Below are positions 54,914 to 63,494 of a DNA stretch of 64,000 nt, in pieces. This DNA is from Paenibacillus sp. NAIST15-1 (GTDB lineage Bacteria > Bacillota > Bacilli > Paenibacillales > Paenibacillaceae). The stretch lies in NCBI RefSeq assembly GCF_001894745.1, contig NZ_BBYF01000010.1, forward strand, positions 62,001-126,000, given 5' to 3'. The notes under the pieces are model-generated. The model had not been told where the DNA came from. It worked only from the letters and a program-made list of their open reading frames with translations, and did not search any database. The number at the start of each line of letters is the position of its first letter. The stretch's first letter is position 1. Both the position numbers and the translations under genes were made by a program.

Positions 54914-55849
54914 CTATTTCTTCATATCCTCAATCGATTGAATAGTAACATAAGAAGGGACGACGAGCCCAATTTTGGTACCATTCAAATTCGGTCCAAG
55001 ATCGTCCACATTATTTTGGAAGCGCTCATAATAGTCCTTATGGGTAGTAGGCAGCCAAGCTGCTACAATTGCGTCAACGTCGCCATTGGCAACACCTGTC
55101 CACATTGGACCAGCCTCTACCTGAATCAGATCGACCTTATACCCGACTTCATTTTCTAATACGGATGCAATGATATTTGTACTCGCTATTTCGGAATCCC
55201 ACGCCACATATCCAAGCTTGAGCTTCTTACCCTCAACTTTGTCGACTCCGCTCGTCCAAACCTGGACTTTGTCTGTATTCGCTTCGATCCAAGCCTTGGC
55301 TGCATCCTTCGGCTCCTGACCATCATGAATGTCCACCATTACCTTCGCCATGTCTTCAGCCGCCCATTCGAATCGATCCAATGTCTTGTACGCGCTTGGC
55401 TCATCTTCCTTCAATCTCTTGCGGGCAATCGTATGAATTTGCTCATCGCCGCCATAGATACCCTTCGGATCCTCTAAGTATTTCAATTCATACTTCGCGA
55501 ACATCCAGTGCGGCGTCCAGCCCGTAATAATGATAGGCTCCTGCTTCTTGATTGCTTTGTCCAGAGCGGCAGTCATCGCAGCCCCGGAGCCTTCGATCAA
55601 CTTCCAATCGGTCAGATCATATTCCTTAAGAGCTGCTTCTGTTGATTGCATAATGCCTGCACCGGCATCAATTCCGATAATCTTATAGTCAACCTGCTTC
55701 CCGATGCTATCACCTGTTGAACTCGCGGTTCCATCATTGCCGGCCGTGCTGCTTGATGTACCAGTGCATCCGGCCAAAGTCCAGCCTAACATAGCAACAA
55801 GTCCAGCCAGCACCCAATACCTTGTGCGACGTTGTTTCATTTCCATCAC
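54914..55849 (-). CDS. opuAC: glycine betaine ABC transporter substrate-binding lipoprotein
   Basis: A 311-residue lipoprotein with lipobox LAGCTG (Cys at about residue 28) and the OpuAC/ProX fold. It has QVDYKIIGIDAGAGIMQSTEAALKEYDL, IIITGWTPHWMFAKYELKYLEDP, KLGYVAWDSEIASTNIIASVLENEVGYKVDLIQVEAGPMWTGVANGDVDAIVAAWLPTTH and a C-terminal VPSYVTIQSIED. It binds glycine betaine or a similar osmolyte and delivers it to the permease. The last gene of a three-gene operon; its start overlaps the permease stop by 4 bases. Confidence 0.92.
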   Translation of the reverse strand: MMEMKQRRTRYWVLAGLVAMLGWTLAGCTGTSSSTAGNDGTASSTGDSIGKQVDYKIIGIDAGAGIMQSTEAALKEYDLTDWKLIEGSGAAMTAALDKAIKKQEPIIITGWTPHWMFAKYELKYLEDPKGIYGGDEQIHTIARKRLKEDEPSAYKTLDRFEWAAEDMAKVMVDIHDGQEPKDAAKAWIEANTDKVQVWTSGVDKVEGKKLKLGYVAWDSEIASTNIIASVLENEVGYKVDLIQVEAGPMWTGVANGDVDAIVAAWLPTTHKDYYERFQNNVDDLGPNLNGTKIGLVVPSYVTIQSIEDMKK

Positions 55850-56685
55850 GCTCCTTGTTTATTCGTTTTCCGTTTTTTCAGCCATTGTTGAGAGAAACGA
55901 TCTAAGATGATGGCTAACAGTACAACAGACAGTCCTGCCTCGAATCCCTTGCCGATTTTAAGCATTGTGACAGCTCGATAGACTTCGGTGCCAATCCCTT
56001 GTGCCCCGATCATGGATGCGATCACGACCATGGATAGCGTCAGCATGATGGTCTGATTCACGCCGGCCATTAGTGTCGGCATGGCTACGGGAAGCTGTAC
56101 TTTCCATAAGGTCTGCATGGATGTAGAGCCGAACGCAGAAGCGGCTTCGATCATATCGTGCGGCACTTGACGTATGCCGAGTTCAGTTAGACGAATGGTA
56201 GGAGGAACGGCAAAAATAATAGAGGCGATCACGCCAGGAACGATTCCTAGGCCGAATAGAAATACGGCGGGAAGCAGGTAGACAAATGCTGGCATCGTCT
56301 GCATGAAGTCCAGTATTGGCTTAACAATTCGGGACAATCGGTTTATTTTCCCACAAGCGATGCCTAGCGGGACGCCGATGATGATTGATAGGATTGTGGC
56401 GACAATTACGAGTGCAAGTGTATTCATTGTGGGTTCCCAGTATCCAAGCCAGTCAATGATAAAGAGCCCGATAAGCGTAAGCAGCGATAATGACCACCGG
56501 CCGATGACAAAGGCAAGCAGTGCGGCCATGAAGATGAACACATAAGACGGTGGCAGCAAAAAGAGATCTGAGATGCCCTCAACGATTCGCTCAATCCATT
56601 TGGAGAGCAGTCGGAACCATCCATCTGCGTTCGTGCTTAGCCAATTGACGGCGTGCTCGACCCAATCACCGATTCTCAGCTGCAT
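55846..56685 (-). CDS. opuAB: glycine betaine ABC transporter permease
   Basis: A 279-residue permease of the OpuAB/ProW type with six predicted membrane segments. The coupling loop is MIEAASAFGSTSMQTLWKVQLPVAMPTLMAGVNQTIM (about residues 175-215). VNWLSTNADGWFRLL at the N-terminus and FMQTMPAFVYLLPAVFLFGLG in the middle are family-typical. It overlaps the ATPase gene by 20 bases and the binding-protein gene by 4. Confidence 0.92.
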   Translation of the reverse strand: MQLRIGDWVEHAVNWLSTNADGWFRLLSKWIERIVEGISDLFLLPPSYVFIFMAALLAFVIGRWSLSLLTLIGLFIIDWLGYWEPTMNTLALVIVATILSIIIGVPLGIACGKINRLSRIVKPILDFMQTMPAFVYLLPAVFLFGLGIVPGVIASIIFAVPPTIRLTELGIRQVPHDMIEAASAFGSTSMQTLWKVQLPVAMPTLMAGVNQTIMLTLSMVVIASMIGAQGIGTEVYRAVTMLKIGKGFEAGLSVVLLAIILDRFSQQWLKKRKTNKQGA

Positions 56686-57979
56686 CGATTGTCACTCCTT
56701 CCGTAGAGCGACTGCTGTTGTCAGCGTTAGCTAAGGGTTCTAGGCGTTCGAGTCCTGGTGAGGCAGTTGAAATAGATTTCGTAGAATCATCCATCTCATC
56801 CGCTGAGTCAATTAGATTGCCTGCCAGCGCTCCGAGTACGGCACCGCGTACGATGGCGCCCATTAGCTTGCCATCCGGATCGACAACAGCAATAGGAAGC
56901 TTCGCTTCGCCAGATAGAGCGAGCAGTTCATGAAGAACAATAGAGGGAGATACGATGGGAACGTCGATGTGCATGACTTGTTGCAAGGATAGGCCTCTGC
57001 GTGCTGCCTCGCTAGCCTGTTCGGCTGTAACGACTCCTTGAAGGGACTTATCCTTTCCGACGACGAACAGTGTGGAAATACCGATATCCCTCATTAATTG
57101 CAGCGCCACTCGCGGCCCGCGATCTAAGGATATCGTCTCTGGCCTGCGCATAATATGCGAGGCGGTAAGGACTTTGGATAAGTCTACACCTTCAACGAAT
57201 CGCTCTACATATTCGTCAGCTGGCTGCATCAACATTTGCTCAGGGGTTCCAATCTGAATAAGCTTGCCGTCTTTCAGCAAGGCGATGCGATCGCCGATGC
57301 GCAGCGCTTCATCCAAGTCATGGGTAATGAAAATGATGGTTTTGTGCATTTTCTGCTGCAGGGCAAGCAGTTCATCCTGCATATCGCGGCGGATTAACGG
57401 ATCTAGTGCACTGAATGCTTCATCCATAAGGAGGATATCTGGATTATTAGCTAAGGCACGTGCCAATCCAACTCGCTGCTGCATGCCGCCGCTCAGTTCT
57501 TCCGGGTATTTGTCTTCCCAGCCACCTAGGCCGACGAGCTCTAGCGCTTCAGTCGCCTTGCGGTAGCGATGTTCCTTGGAGAGACCTTGTATTTCGAGGC
57601 CATATGCGGCATTGTCAAGCACAGTACGGTGGGGGAAGAGTGCGAATTTTTGAAATACCATCCCAATTGTCCTTCGCCTCACCTCTCGCAAATCGCTTGC
57701 ATTCAGCCTCGAAATATTGCGATCCTTCAGCCAGATTTCACCTGAGGTTGGCTCAATGAGTCGGTTTAGCATGCGCACGAGTGTGGATTTGCCACTGCCG
57801 GACAAGCCCATAATAACGAAGATTTCTCCTTTTTCCACGGCAAAGGATACCTGGTTCACAGCTACGGTCGCTTGTTTTTCTGTGGCGAGCCGCTCTCTTG
57901 ACCACCCTTGTTGCAGTAGAGTGAGTGCTTTTTGTTCATGCTGTCCAAATATTTTAGTCACTTGGTTGACCTTGATCAT
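56666..57979 (-). CDS. opuAA: glycine betaine ABC transporter ATP-binding protein
   Basis: A 437-residue ATPase. Walker A is GLSGSGKST, Q-loop VFQKFALFPHRT, signature LSGGMQQR, Walker B ILLMDEAFSALDP and H-loop ITHDLDEA. The C-terminal part has paired CBS-like segments (ISLDRGPRVALQLMRDIGIS, KLPIAVVDPDGKLMG) and a Ser/Asp-rich tail, as in OpuAA-type subunits where CBS domains sense ionic strength. The ATG at 57979 has AGGA 6 bases upstream; an in-frame GTG at 57994 is possible. It is divergent from the GbsR-type regulator. Confidence 0.92.
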   Translation of the reverse strand: MIKVNQVTKIFGQHEQKALTLLQQGWSRERLATEKQATVAVNQVSFAVEKGEIFVIMGLSGSGKSTLVRMLNRLIEPTSGEIWLKDRNISRLNASDLREVRRRTIGMVFQKFALFPHRTVLDNAAYGLEIQGLSKEHRYRKATEALELVGLGGWEDKYPEELSGGMQQRVGLARALANNPDILLMDEAFSALDPLIRRDMQDELLALQQKMHKTIIFITHDLDEALRIGDRIALLKDGKLIQIGTPEQMLMQPADEYVERFVEGVDLSKVLTASHIMRRPETISLDRGPRVALQLMRDIGISTLFVVGKDKSLQGVVTAEQASEAARRGLSLQQVMHIDVPIVSPSIVLHELLALSGEAKLPIAVVDPDGKLMGAIVRGAVLGALAGNLIDSADEMDDSTKSISTASPGLERLEPLANADNSSRSTEGVTIDAAENR

Positions 57980-58102
57980 GGACAATCCTGTCACCTCTCT
58001 TGCGTATGGAATTGAGCGTTGTATACGCTATATCCATTTTAACCCTTGGAAAAAACAGAGAACAACCATGAAAACAGTTTGTAAGATACGTTCAGAAAAA
58101 AC

Positions 58103-58132
58103 TTTATAAACTTATTCTTTCGAATTCTCCAA
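58103..58132 (-). promoter_or_regulatory. promoter candidate of the glycine betaine operon
   Basis: On the minus strand TTGGAG, an 18-base spacer and TATAAA. The 330-base gap holds this and the divergent regulator promoter; GbsR-type proteins usually bind in such a gap. Confidence 0.4.
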
Positions 58133-58162
58133 TATGCTAAATATTGCTATCCCATTTGCTTC

Positions 58163-58191
58163 TTTACAATTTGTTCCTATTCTCTTACAAT
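58163..58191 (+). promoter_or_regulatory. SigA-type promoter of the GbsR-type gene
   Basis: TTTACA, a 17-base spacer and TACAAT. Both elements match five of six consensus bases; the start would be near 58198. Confidence 0.6.
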
Positions 58192-58308
58192 GTTCGTGGA
58201 ACATAGAGAATGAGCTTTTACAGCAATGTTCGACAAATATATAAAGGGCGGTTTCGAATCGGTCTGCCATTGCTGCAGGGATAGGATTCGGTACAGGAGG
58301 AATGACTC

Positions 58309-58866
58309 ATGACTACGTTCGCACAGTTGACACAGGAGCAGAAGAGCGCTGTTGAGAAGGCTCGCAATCGTGTCATTGAAGCGATCGGACAAAATATGGA
58401 CTTGTACGGCATGCCCCATTCTACTGGGCATTTGTACGGCCTGCTGTTCTTCAGTGATCATCCGATGACGTTGGATGACATGAAGCAGGAGATGGAGATG
58501 AGCAAGACAAGCATGAGTACGGGCGTGCGCACACTTGTAGACATGAAGATGGTGCATAAAGTGTGGGAGAAGGGGACGCGCAAGGATTTATATGAGGCAG
58601 AACAGGACTGGCATCAGACATTTGCTGATTACTTCGGTCTGAAATGGAGAAAAGCTGTAGAGATGAACTTGTCTGCGATTCGGCGTTCAGTCAAAGAGCT
58701 GGAGCTGCTGCGCGGCAGCTCGGAGGATGAACAGCTTGCGGCAGTCATTGCGAAGGATATCGCCAAGATGGAGCAGGCGGAAGCGTATTATGGATGGCTT
58801 AATCAATTGATAGATGCGTTTGAATCTGGTGATATCTTTGCGTATATCCCGAAGCACGAGCGATAG
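58309..58866 (+). CDS. GbsR-type MarR-family transcriptional regulator
   Basis: A 185-residue regulator of the GbsR/OpcR group. The winged helix is the STGHLYGLLFFSDHPMTLDDMKQEMEMSKTSMSTGVRTLVDMKMVHKVW block (residues 38-88). The VWEKGTRKDLYEAEQDWHQTFADYFG stretch is characteristic of the group, followed by a helical C-terminal half. These proteins sense choline or betaine and control glycine betaine synthesis or uptake. The divergent opu operon fits. GGAGGA precedes the ATG. Confidence 0.88.
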   Translation: MTTFAQLTQEQKSAVEKARNRVIEAIGQNMDLYGMPHSTGHLYGLLFFSDHPMTLDDMKQEMEMSKTSMSTGVRTLVDMKMVHKVWEKGTRKDLYEAEQDWHQTFADYFGLKWRKAVEMNLSAIRRSVKELELLRGSSEDEQLAAVIAKDIAKMEQAEAYYGWLNQLIDAFESGDIFAYIPKHER

Positions 58867-58891
58867 TCGTCCGTTTAGATATGAATCGAGG

Positions 58892-58927
58892 AAAGAGCGG
58901 TGGAGATGGTGCATCGCTCTTTTTTTG
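58892..58927 (+). terminator. intrinsic terminator after the GbsR-type gene
   Basis: AAAGAGCG pairs with CGCTCTTT across a 15-base loop that adds a few pairs; the T-run is seven to eight long. Confidence 0.75.
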
Positions 58928-59009
58928 CTTCCGAATTTTCCCTAATGATTGTCACTTCTACCTAAATGCTATATTATATATATTAAATTAATAATTAAGG
59001 ATGATCTAA

Positions 59010-60203
59010 ATGAGCTATGATTCTCGATCGCCGCTATATTTGCAAGTTCAGCGATATATTGAGGATATGATTCATACGAAACAATTGAAGACGAATGACC
59101 GGATTCCGACAGAGAAGGAACTGATGGAGCAGTTCCAAGTTAGCCGCATTACAGTTGTGAATGCGCTTGCAGCTCTTGTGAAGGAAGGATTGATTTATCG
59201 AGTCCCTGGAAGAGGCAGCTTCGTAGCGGAGCCGAAATCAACTGGCACCAGCTCGGTGCGCGAAGAGCAAACCGGAGGTACAGAAGGACTGGATGTCAAT
59301 GGAGCAGGCTCTGGAAGCCAGGAACGAAGACGAAATGTAGTTGGATTCATGATGCCGACATTGGATGATTATTTTGCGATGCGGCTTATTAATTCGATTC
59401 AGCAGACGTTGAACGAGCGAGGATACTCTCTAATCGTGGCCTTTAGCGGAGGCTCGAAGGAGCGGGAAGAGCAGCAAATTCGGGAGATGCTGGACATGGG
59501 CATATCAGGCTTGCTGTTATTCCCTGTGGATGAAGATATCTACAATGAAGAAATATTGTCATTGAAGGTAAATGGTTTCCCATTCGTGCTTATCGATCGA
59601 TATTTGCCTGGAGTGGACACCCATTATGTATGCTCGGACAACCGCAAAGGCGCGGAGATGGCGGTAGCTCATTTATGGGAACTCGGTCACCGGAATATTG
59701 CGATCTGCACAGATGCGTTCCGAGATTGTGTGAGTGTGCAGGATCGCATAGCAGGGTATATGAATGAATATCAGAGACGGGGGGCCATGATCAATCCGGC
59801 ACTCATTCTAACTGATTTTACGCTTCCTGTCGGAGAGGAAGCCGATGATTCTGTACTTGCTCGATATATGAAGAGTGAGATGGCCACTGCGTATATTGCG
59901 CTGCATGGCAAGCTTGGCATGCGCATGCATCAGATCGCGAAGCGGTCGGGACTGAGAGTGCCAGAGGATATCTCGATCGTAACGTTTGATGATCCAGAGC
60001 ACTTGGAGGAGCGAGAGACATTCTTTAGTCATATTTATCAGAATGAAGCACAGATTGGACGCCGTGCCGCTACTATATTAGCGGATATTATGGAGCGTCC
60101 TGATCAGGAAGGTCTAACCAGCAAGGAAGCGTACCACAAGGTTATCCTCGAGCCTCAATTCGTAAATAGACGTTCAACTGGCCCATGCCAGAGCGAACAA
60201 TAA
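59010..60203 (+). CDS. GntR family regulator with LacI-type sensor domain (AraR-like)
   Basis: A 397-residue regulator. The N-terminal GntR winged helix is PLYLQVQRYIEDMIHTKQLKTNDRIPTEKELMEQFQVSRITVVNALAALVKEGLIYRVPGRGSFV (residues 8-72). The C-terminal 290 residues are a periplasmic-binding/LacI-type sugar-sensing domain (NVVGFMMPTLDDYFAMRLINSIQQ, VLIDRYLPGVDTHYVCSDN, VPEDISIVTFDDPEHLE). This layout is that of AraR, but no sugar operon is adjacent, so its target is unknown. AAGGAT lies before the ATG. Confidence 0.88.
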   Translation: MSYDSRSPLYLQVQRYIEDMIHTKQLKTNDRIPTEKELMEQFQVSRITVVNALAALVKEGLIYRVPGRGSFVAEPKSTGTSSVREEQTGGTEGLDVNGAGSGSQERRRNVVGFMMPTLDDYFAMRLINSIQQTLNERGYSLIVAFSGGSKEREEQQIREMLDMGISGLLLFPVDEDIYNEEILSLKVNGFPFVLIDRYLPGVDTHYVCSDNRKGAEMAVAHLWELGHRNIAICTDAFRDCVSVQDRIAGYMNEYQRRGAMINPALILTDFTLPVGEEADDSVLARYMKSEMATAYIALHGKLGMRMHQIAKRSGLRVPEDISIVTFDDPEHLEERETFFSHIYQNEAQIGRRAATILADIMERPDQEGLTSKEAYHKVILEPQFVNRRSTGPCQSEQ

Positions 60204-60226
60204 CTTCTGCAATAACCTACACAAAA

Positions 60227-60260
60227 CCGCCAATCTCTGCGGCAAGCGGAGATTGACGGC
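60227..60260. terminator. bidirectional terminator
   Basis: CCGCCAATCTC with GAGATTGACGG: a stem with one bulge between two convergent genes. Confidence 0.65.
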
Positions 60261-60289
60261 TTCATCAATCGGGTAAATCCTACATAGAG

Positions 60290-60937
60290 CTATACATGAA
60301 TTTGGACTAAGGTCAGTACGGAGAAGAAGTGAGCAACGGAACCTGCAAGCACAAATAGATGCCATATCATATGATGGAAGGGGAAACCTCTCCATACGTA
60401 GAATATAGTGCCTAGTGTATATAGGATACCGCCAATGATCAGCATCGTCAGTCCGAAGGATGGCATAGCCTCCGTCAGTGGATGCCACGCCCACACGATC
60501 AACCACCCCATAGCAATATAGAGCAGCGTGGACATGAAGAGGAATCGCTTCGTGAAGAAGGCTTTGAATACAACGCCTCCGACAGCAATGGTCCATACGA
60601 TGGCGAACAGTGTCCAGCCGATAATCTTAGGCAATGCGATTAAGACAAGCGGTGTATAAGTGCCTGCGATGAATAAATAGATGGATGCGTGATCGAAGGT
60701 CTCGAACAAGTCCTTTACTTTTCCTTCAGGGAAGCTGTGCACCAATGTCGACGAGGTATACAAGAGAAGCATCGATATGCCATAAATCGTAAAGCTGACG
60801 ACATGGATGGGTTGTCCATACAATGAGGCGAATACGATAAGCAGTGTTAGGGCAGCTATGCTCATAACGACTCCAATGCCGTGCGTAATCGCGTTAGCGA
60901 TTTCTTCGCCGCGCGAATAGGTGTGAGTGTTAGCCAT
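60290..60937 (-). CDS. hemolysin III family membrane protein (YqfA-like)
   Basis: A 215-residue protein with seven predicted membrane segments. The start YSRGEEIANAITHGIGVVMSIAALTLL, the YTSSTLVHSFPEGKVKDLFETFDHASIYLFIAGTYTPLVLI block and the C-terminal FPFHHMIWHLFVLAGSVAHFFSVL are typical of the hemolysin III/PAQR family. The conserved His and Asp residues of the group are present. Its physiological role is unclear; the name is historical. AAGGAAGG precedes the ATG. Confidence 0.9.
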   Translation of the reverse strand: MANTHTYSRGEEIANAITHGIGVVMSIAALTLLIVFASLYGQPIHVVSFTIYGISMLLLYTSSTLVHSFPEGKVKDLFETFDHASIYLFIAGTYTPLVLIALPKIIGWTLFAIVWTIAVGGVVFKAFFTKRFLFMSTLLYIAMGWLIVWAWHPLTEAMPSFGLTMLIIGGILYTLGTIFYVWRGFPFHHMIWHLFVLAGSVAHFFSVLTLVQIHV

Positions 60938-61090
60938 ACGGCGGCACCTTCCTTTCTGTGGGATCCGTCCAATCGGATCTGCTTACTCATATTGTATCGA
61001 AGCAGGGAAGAAGCTGCAAATGATCAATGGCATTTTTCGAAAAGATAACAAATTCGAGGAGATGAGGAGATACAAATAGATTAGATGTCG

Positions 61091-61267
61091 TTAAATAGCA
61101 ACAGCGCCGTCATCTACCCGTTTCCGGCATAGGCTTCGGCGCTGCTCTGCTTTCTTATTCGGCACGACTTGTGTATACGGCTTCCGTGTCCAGCTTCCCC
61201 GCAGTAAGCTCGGGTCTAAATGTCCTGCGCGCTCTGACTTGCGGCGCTTGTTGGATGTCTTACTCAT
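61091..61267 (-). CDS. small basic hypothetical protein (58 aa)
   Basis: A 58-residue, Lys/Arg-rich protein starting MSKTSNKRRKSERAGHLDPSLL behind an ideal AGGAGGGATATT site. It has Trp, Tyr and Pro in the middle (RGSWTRKPYTQVVPNKKAEQ) and ends in a charged helix. The basic character would suit nucleic acid or ribosome binding, but no family is recognised. It is transcribed alone, opposite the DUF3891 gene. Confidence 0.55.
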   Translation of the reverse strand: MSKTSNKRRKSERAGHLDPSLLRGSWTRKPYTQVVPNKKAEQRRSLCRKRVDDGAVAI

Positions 61268-61403
61268 AATATCCCTCCTAAATGTTCATCTCACACAGCA
61301 TAACTGCTGCCAATGGAAAAATCAATAACCGTGAGTCCTAAGTAAGGATCAAAGATGGCATTTCCTTTGCCTTATATGGACGGTACGACGATAAAGGAGC
61401 TGT

Positions 61404-62171
61404 ATGAAAATGATTATTCGGACGAGGAAAGATGAAATCGTATGCATTGCACAGCACGACCATGGATATCTATCCGGCGAAATCGCTTCGAAGTTCCGCA
61501 CGGAATTGCTTGGTACTTGTGACAGATATGAGGATGCCGTATATGCTGCCTACGAGCATGATTGCAGCTGGATCGGACTTGACGATACACCAATTTGGAA
61601 TGACGCACAACAGGAGCCGTATACATTCATGGATTATCCGATGGCCTTAAAGCTTGTGTTCTATCGAAAGGGGCTGGACGATATCGAGAAAGCCAATCCA
61701 TATGCCAGCCTATTGTGCAGCAAGCATTTCGCCTCTTTCTTTCATGTAGAGGAGCAGCAGGACGTAATCGAATTTCTCCAGCATGAACGGCAGCGTCAGC
61801 AGCGAATTAGGGAACAAGTTGTGGATTTGTCCGATTCGACGATAGCCAATCATTTTCGAATGCTTCAATTTTGCGATGATCTGTCCCTGTATGTGTGCCT
61901 GAATGAACCAGGAGTACAAAAAGCAGAAGAGTTCCCTTGGTACCAGGACGGCTTCGAGCGCACAGAGCCTTTTAATATGGAATCAGGTGAGCAATTGCAA
62001 GGCGAGTGGCTGGATGACAGGACAATTCGGGTAACTCCAACTCCATTTACGGAACCGTTTACCGCCGTGTTATCTTATAAAGTTGTAGCCAAGGAGCAAA
62101 TACACAAGTCAGGGATTGCAAGCGCCTATAAGGAGGCTGAACGGAGAGAGCAGGTCATTCATGTCACATAA
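61404..62171 (+). CDS. DUF3891 family protein
   Basis: A 255-residue soluble protein. The start VCIAQHDHGYLSGEIASKF, the AVYAAYEHDCSWIGLDDTPIWNDAQQEPYTFMDYP block and the NHFRMLQFCDDLSLYVCLNEPG region are characteristic of DUF3891. The repeated His/Asp residues suggest a metal site like that in HD-type folds, but this is inference. Function unknown. AAGGAG lies 4 bases before the ATG at 61404; an ATG at 61410 has 10-base spacing and may be the true start. Confidence 0.78.
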   Translation: MKMIIRTRKDEIVCIAQHDHGYLSGEIASKFRTELLGTCDRYEDAVYAAYEHDCSWIGLDDTPIWNDAQQEPYTFMDYPMALKLVFYRKGLDDIEKANPYASLLCSKHFASFFHVEEQQDVIEFLQHERQRQQRIREQVVDLSDSTIANHFRMLQFCDDLSLYVCLNEPGVQKAEEFPWYQDGFERTEPFNMESGEQLQGEWLDDRTIRVTPTPFTEPFTAVLSYKVVAKEQIHKSGIASAYKEAERREQVIHVT

Positions 62172-62285
62172 AATTTTTTTCATAAAGGGAATGAAGGGAT
62201 TAACGAAGGGAATGTCGTCCTAGGAAGCGGAGTATGGATAACGAAATAGGGGTAACAATGGGAAAGTAAAGGGAGGTAGAGGAGC

Positions 62286-62810
62286 TTGAATAGTAGAAGT
62301 ATTAAGGCGCTCTCATTAATCGGCTTCGGTATTTTGCTGATGCTGGTTACATGGAGCGGATGGGGCGCCGATAAGTTTTCAACTGCGGGGAGCATATTCG
62401 GTTATTTTTGGCCAACATTGTTTGTCATCCCACTCGGTTTGTTTTTTCATTTTATGTTCTTCTTTGTCACCAAGAGGCGCGCAGCGGGGCTGCTTATACC
62501 TGGTGGGATCTTGATCGTTAGCGGTGTAGTATGTCAAATCGGGATGCTGTTCGATGCATTCGGTACGGTTTGGCCTGGATTTCCGCTTGCGGTGGCCTTC
62601 GGATTATTTGAATTTTATATCATGGGGAACCGTAATAAATGGCTCTTGATTCCGATATGTATTCTGACCTGTGTTTCGCTTTTGTTCTTTGCCGTCTTTT
62701 CATTAAGCGCGTTTGCAAGCTCTTCCCTAATCGGGATTACATTAGCAGCACTCCTTATTGTGGGTGGATCAGCGATGCTGTGGAAAAAACCGGAGATTTC
62801 GGATTTTTAA
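62286..62810 (+). CDS. small integral membrane protein, unknown
   Basis: A 174-residue hydrophobic protein with five predicted membrane segments (ALSLIGFGILLMLVTW, FGYFWPTLFVIPLGLFFHF, GLLIPGGILIVSGVVCQIG, WLLIPICILTCVSLLFFAVF, LIGITLAALLIVGGSAML). TTG start behind GGAGG. It resembles short membrane proteins of unknown function in Firmicutes. No neighbour suggests a role. Confidence 0.65.
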   Translation: MNSRSIKALSLIGFGILLMLVTWSGWGADKFSTAGSIFGYFWPTLFVIPLGLFFHFMFFFVTKRRAAGLLIPGGILIVSGVVCQIGMLFDAFGTVWPGFPLAVAFGLFEFYIMGNRNKWLLIPICILTCVSLLFFAVFSLSAFASSSLIGITLAALLIVGGSAMLWKKPEISDF

Positions 62811-62871
62811 TCCTATACATACGGAATTTTTTGAGCAAAAGGAATGGGGATTATTGCTCTAAATACGGGAT

Positions 62872-62919
62872 AGCGGTGTACCCTGATGATCTGATGATCG
62901 CGGTGTCACCGCTTTATTT
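62872..62919 (+). terminator. possible terminator after the membrane protein gene
   Basis: AGCGGTG pairs with CACCGCT across a 28-base loop, followed by TTATTTTTT. Confidence 0.5.
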
Positions 62920-63059
62920 TTTGACCAGTCAACAAATTTATACAAGCTTGCATAAGTGCTCAATCGACCTTGAATGGCCCTATACCTTTCAGGTTTTTTT
63001 CTTTTATGGAATTGGATATAACATAAATCACACATTTCATATAAAAATTTGTCCAAATA

Positions 63060-63087
63060 TTGACATTAGTTATGACGGCGTGATAAT
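63060..63087 (+). promoter_or_regulatory. SigA-type promoter of the second TrpX-like gene
   Basis: TTGACA, a 16-base spacer and GATAAT. TAATAT with an 18-base spacer is an alternative -10. The start would be near 63094, about 400 bases before the gene. Confidence 0.6.
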
Positions 63088-63494
63088 ATAACGTTAAAAT
63101 AACGCACCATAGAAAAAACGTATTACAAATGTTCAATTATGTTGAGCAACTCAACGATTTCGAATTGAAAAAACTCCAGCATTTAGCACGGCCCTGTGCA
63201 TCTACGCGATCTTTACAACGCATACATACGCGACATCTCCACATCTAAGCCATCAGGCAGCAGCGCTCAGCCACGAGGGCAAGCGCATTCACATTTATCC
63301 TTCCAGATGAAACACAGCAACAGACTAGGAACGAATTTTCTGCGAAGCAGCAGAGCGAATACCTAACATGTCTTGATACCACTAGAGAGCCTTGAAAGCC
63401 TTATATCTAAACAACTCGCCAATACGCTTTTTATCTAATCATTATATTGAAAGCGCAATCAATACCAATTATTGTTGCAAAGGAGCGAGGTTGG

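Larger units (their letters stand above)
62811..63494. other. 680-base intergenic region with terminator and promoter of the TrpX-like paralog
   Basis: No ORF with a ribosome binding site is supported. A terminator lies at 62872-62919 and a promoter at 63060-63087. The final 400 bases form a long leader. A short GTTGAG/CTCAAC hairpin is visible near 63143, but no T-box or known riboswitch was recognised. Confidence 0.6.
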
